Shown: in pieces, positions 16,579-19,207 of the stretch
Numbering within the stretch: position 1 is the stretch's first letter
How the letters are laid out: every line of letters begins with the position of its first letter
NCBI GenBank assembly: GCA_943331855.1
Contig: CALQNE010000030.1
Span: 1 to 19,207, forward strand
Source of the DNA: Bordetella parapertussis
Lineage (GTDB): Bacteria > Pseudomonadota > Gammaproteobacteria > Burkholderiales > Burkholderiaceae_B
Reading direction: 5' to 3'
DNA length: 19,207 nucleotides
Program-made: the position numbers and the translations under genes
The notes under the pieces: generated by a model
What the model was told of the DNA's origin: nothing
Database searches by the model: none
What the model saw: the letters and a program-made list of their open reading frames with translations, nothing else

Positions 16579-18072
16579 TTATCGATCGTTGCGATAACTA
16601 TTGGCCACTAATTCAAAACTGAAAAGGCGGCAGTCGAGTGCGCCATTAAAAATGGGTGTTCTTCGCTCTGCCTTTAAGCGTAGATGCTTGGGCAAATCAA
16701 GGTCTGAGGTAATGACATTGACTTGCCAACCAGCAAATTCATTTTTTAAGCAGGCGGACCATTCGCGCCAGAATTCAAGGTCTTCTTCATCAAGCCGCTC
16801 GCCGTAAGGCGGATTCGTGACGATCCAGCCTGCAGGCGCAGGAGCGACTGCATCGCGCGCATCACCCAGTTCGAATTGAATAGTATCTTCTGTGAGGTAA
16901 GCGCGTTCAGCATTGCGCCGTGCCGCCTCAAGCGCTTCGGGATCGGCATCGATTCCGATCAAGGGTGACGCCAATTCAGGCAGGATACGGCTACGCGCGT
17001 CTTCTTTCAGGTCTTCCCAGTTACGTGCATCATGATCACGCAGACGCTCAAAGCCAAAGGGGCGAGTGATCCCTGGTGGGACACCTAAGGCGATCCAGGC
17101 CGCCTCAATCAGAATCGTACCGCTACCGCAAAACGGATCAAGCAGGGCGGCTTCAGGATCCCAGCCAGAGAGCGCCAGCAGACCTGCCGCGAGATTTTCT
17201 CGCAAAGGTGCATCACCTTTGTCGAGTCGCCACCCGCGTTTGAATAAGGACTCGCCTGAGGTGTCGAGGTACATCGTAGCCGTGTCGTGCGACAAAAATA
17301 AATGTACTCGCGCATCGGGACGCACGGTATCGATTGAAGGCCGAGCACCCTCTAAATCGCGCAGCCGGTCACAAATCCCGTCTTTGGCGCGCAGATTGCA
17401 GTACTGCAAACTTTGCATGGGGCTTTTGACCGCTGAGGTGTCAACCCGCAGCGTATGCTCAGCGCCAAACCAACGCTCCCAGCCAATGCTTTGCGCAAGC
17501 TCAAGAATATCGTCCTCACGTTGTACGGGTGCTTGTCCGACACGCACTAAAATTCGAGTGGCTAAACGCGAATAGAGATTGGCGCGTTGAACACCCCACC
17601 AATCAGCGACAAAATGACAGCCCGCACGCGTGGGCTGCACCTGCGCATAGCCCAAGGCACTGAGTTCAGCTGCCAGCGCTTCTTCAAGGCCTGTAGGGCA
17701 GGGCGCAAAAATATGAAATATTTCGGTATCCAAAACCAAAGATGACGCACGTTCAATTTGCGCCTCTTCTCGTAAAGGCAAGGCCTTTGGTGCCGCAGTG
17801 GGTCGTGGTGAAGGCTCTCGCGGCGCAGAGCCGCGATTAGGGCGTGTAGGCGTCTCTTGCGCTGTTGGCTTTGCTGGGCGCTCGGCCAATTTTTTTTCAA
17901 TACTTGCAGTTTGCAGTCGCGAACTTTTTTCTTTCGCAATTTTTAGCTGGGCGACTTGGCGCGCCCGCGCGCCGAGACGCGCACGCGTTTGATCACCCCC
18001 AGCAATTGAGCGCGGCTTAAGCGCGCGTGTTTTAAGGGTGATTGTTTTACGTTCTGGATCCTGCTCAGACAT
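16579..18072 (-). CDS. rlmL: THUMP-domain 23S rRNA guanine-N2 methyltransferase (RlmL N-terminal type)
   Basis: This 497-residue SAM-dependent RNA methyltransferase of the RlmL/UPF0020 group is expected to make m2G in 23S rRNA (G2445 in E. coli numbering). The first 110 residues are a low-complexity extension rich in Lys, Arg, Pro and Ala, probably disordered and RNA-binding. A THUMP-containing region follows (about 116-270). The Rossmann methyltransferase domain has motif I LDPFCGSGTI (311-320), an acidic motif II IGIDADPEA (372-380) and the catalytic NPPY at 420-423. E. coli RlmL is a fusion with a second (RlmK) methyltransferase; that half is absent here, as in many betaproteobacteria. The gene starts nine bases after hemJ and is probably in the proA-hemJ operon. 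The exact target nucleotide is inferred from the family. Confidence 0.88.
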   Translation of the reverse strand: MSEQDPERKTITLKTRALKPRSIAGGDQTRARLGARARQVAQLKIAKEKSSRLQTASIEKKLAERPAKPTAQETPTRPNRGSAPREPSPRPTAAPKALPLREEAQIERASSLVLDTEIFHIFAPCPTGLEEALAAELSALGYAQVQPTRAGCHFVADWWGVQRANLYSRLATRILVRVGQAPVQREDDILELAQSIGWERWFGAEHTLRVDTSAVKSPMQSLQYCNLRAKDGICDRLRDLEGARPSIDTVRPDARVHLFLSHDTATMYLDTSGESLFKRGWRLDKGDAPLRENLAAGLLALSGWDPEAALLDPFCGSGTILIEAAWIALGVPPGITRPFGFERLRDHDARNWEDLKEDARSRILPELASPLIGIDADPEALEAARRNAERAYLTEDTIQFELGDARDAVAPAPAGWIVTNPPYGERLDEEDLEFWREWSACLKNEFAGWQVNVITSDLDLPKHLRLKAERRTPIFNGALDCRLFSFELVANSYRNDR

Positions 18073-18081
18073 GGTGTCCCA

Positions 18082-18504
18082 TTAAAAAGGCTTGATGACG
18101 ACTAAGGCCGTCACTGCAACCAGCATCAACACAGGTACTTCGTTGAACCAGCGATAAAAAACATGCGAACGACGGTTGACGCCTTGCTCGAACTTTCGCA
18201 ACACTACACCGCAGCTATGGTGATAGCCGATCACTAACACTACCAGCGCCAGCTTGATATGCATCCAGCCGCTGCCTGGGCCGCGACCAATGCCGTATTG
18301 AACATAGAGCCATAAGCCAAGGAGTACCGCAGGGATCGCTAAAATATTCGTAAAACGATACAGCCTGCGGGCCATGCCCAGCAGCACCGTCTGTACGGCA
18401 GGATCAGTTTGTTGCGCAAGATTCACAAAAATACGCGGCAGATAAAACAGCCCAGCGAACCAAGACGCGATAAAAACAATATGAAACGTTTTAATCCACA
18501 GCAT
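18082..18504 (-). CDS. hemJ: Protoporphyrinogen IX oxidase HemJ
   Basis: HemJ (UPF0093, often labelled CopD-like) oxidises protoporphyrinogen IX to protoporphyrin IX in the inner membrane, late in haem synthesis. I chose the ATG at 18504 because relatives start MLWIK[A/T]FH. An in-frame GTG at 18510, directly after the proA stop, would add two residues. The 140-residue protein has four hydrophobic helices. Counting from the chosen ATG, the two functional residues of the family are present: His8 in IKTFHIVF and Lys84 in WMHIKLAL. Other matches are SWFAGLFYLPRIFVN and YRWFNEVPVLML. It lies between proA and the rRNA methyltransferase gene with almost no gaps, so it is co-transcribed with them. 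Confidence 0.92.
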   Translation of the reverse strand: MLWIKTFHIVFIASWFAGLFYLPRIFVNLAQQTDPAVQTVLLGMARRLYRFTNILAIPAVLLGLWLYVQYGIGRGPGSGWMHIKLALVVLVIGYHHSCGVVLRKFEQGVNRRSHVFYRWFNEVPVLMLVAVTALVVIKPF

Positions 18505-18510
18505 CAGCAC

Positions 18511-19206
18511 TTATCCCCGAAGTTGACCATTGCCTTGCAGTACCCATTTTAAGGTGGTCAGGCCCTCAAGGCCGACCGGGCCGCGAGCGTGTAGACGATT
18601 GGTTGAGATTCCGATCTCGGCACCTAGGCCGTATTCAAAGCCATCGGCAAAACAAGTGGGCAAGTTCACATAGACCGAACTCGAATCCACTTCGCGCTGA
18701 AACTGTTGTGCGGCGGCAATTTGTTGCGTGACAATTGAGTCGGTATGTCCAGAGCCCCAGCGTTCAATGTGCGCGATGGCCTCTTGAAGTGACTCGACGA
18801 CGCGTATGGCAAGAATTGGACCGAGATACTCGGTGGCCCAATCTTCGTCGGTCGCTAACGCGGCTTGCGCGACAAGCTTCTGGGTCTGCGCACAGCCGCG
18901 TAGTTCAACCCCGTGCGCCAGAAAGCGCTGTGCAAGGCTTGGTAAAAGGGAGGCCGCTATGGCTTGATGAACTAATAGTGTTTCCATCGCACCACATACG
19001 CCATAACGATAAGTCTTGGCGTTGAACGCAACATCGGCGGCCTGTTTTAAGTCAGCCTGCGCATCGATATAGACGTGACAGTTGCCATCCAAATGTTTAA
19101 TCATTGGTACGCGCGCTTCAGCCGCCAGACGTTTGATCAGACTTTTTCCACCACGCGGAATAATCACATCAATATGCTCGGTCATCGTGATGAGCTCACC
19201 GACTGC
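18511..19206 (-). CDS. proA: Gamma-glutamyl phosphate reductase, 3' part (5' end outside the window)
   Basis: ProA reduces gamma-glutamyl phosphate to glutamate semialdehyde with NADPH, the second step of proline synthesis. The frame stays open to the window edge ([20 protein letters not shown]), so about 231 C-terminal residues are present. The nucleophile Cys is in [15 protein letters not shown] (Cys codon at 18994-18996). Most relatives I know have Cys-Asn there, so Cys-Gly is a small departure. The family signature region reads [16 protein letters not shown], with Trp where His or Tyr is usual. [12 protein letters not shown] and the C-terminal [23 protein letters not shown] block are normal. 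hemJ follows at once. The identity is secure despite the truncation. Confidence 0.95.
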   Translation of the reverse strand, partial: AVGELITMTEHIDVIIPRGGKSLIKRLAAEARVPMIKHLDGNCHVYIDAQADLKQAADVAFNAKTYRYGVCGAMETLLVHQAIAASLLPSLAQRFLAHGVELRGCAQTQKLVAQAALATDEDWATEYLGPILAIRVVESLQEAIAHIERWGSGHTDSIVTQQIAAAQQFQREVDSSSVYVNLPTCFADGFEYGLGAEIGISTNRLHARGPVGLEGLTTLKWVLQGNGQLRG

Positions 19207-19207
19207 G

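Noticed and set aside
17066..17575. Long open frame on the + strand (169 codons)
   Set aside because: It lies antisense inside the rRNA methyltransferase gene, whose motifs and length are clear. The translated frame is Ser/Arg-rich with no recognisable domain and is a shadow of that gene.

Overview
The window looks like a chromosomal core region of a Gram-negative betaproteobacterium, most likely in the order Burkholderiales (Alcaligenaceae or a relative). This rests on the gene order pyrG-kdsA-eno-ftsB, on a KdsA that implies lipopolysaccharide synthesis, and on protein sequences that read like Burkholderiales homologues. That placement is inference from remembered family patterns; no search was run. 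Base composition is moderate (about 55% G+C in a sampled line of eno) and falls sharply in one gene, the sensor kinase.

Left part, all on the + strand (1-7883): the 3' end of a 3-oxoacid CoA-transferase subunit A gene, its subunit B partner, a DedA membrane protein and an M24 aminopeptidase P-like enzyme, tightly packed. A short gap with a TATAAT hexamer follows. Then come pyrG (CTP synthase), kdsA (KDO-8-phosphate synthase, metal-dependent class by its residues), eno (enolase) and ftsB (divisome). A lone TadE-like pseudopilin gene runs back toward ftsB and shares its TTAA stop with it.

Middle part, + strand (8526-12396): a class V aminotransferase (serine/alanine-glyoxylate type), a 7TM-DISM histidine kinase and an OmpR/PhoB-type response regulator. 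They overlap start-to-stop (TAATG, then ATGA) and so form one translationally coupled unit. The kinase lacks a normal G1 box and is AT-rich.

Right part, all on the - strand (12402-19207). Reading in the direction of transcription from the right edge: proA (cut by the window edge), hemJ, an RlmL-type 23S rRNA methyltransferase, a 58-residue small protein gene, an RDD-family membrane protein, an acyl-CoA synthetase, a gamma-carbonic-anhydrase-like protein and hslO (Hsp33).

The most striking non-coding structure is upstream of the 58-residue gene. Three copies of the palindrome AGGGAWWACCCT lie within 65 bp around a well-formed sigma70-like promoter. One sits upstream of the -35, one fills the -35/-10 spacer and one covers the expected transcription start. 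This looks like a dedicated operator array for an unidentified regulator controlling an uncharacterised small protein. I saw no tRNA, rRNA, CRISPR array, insertion sequence or phage gene.
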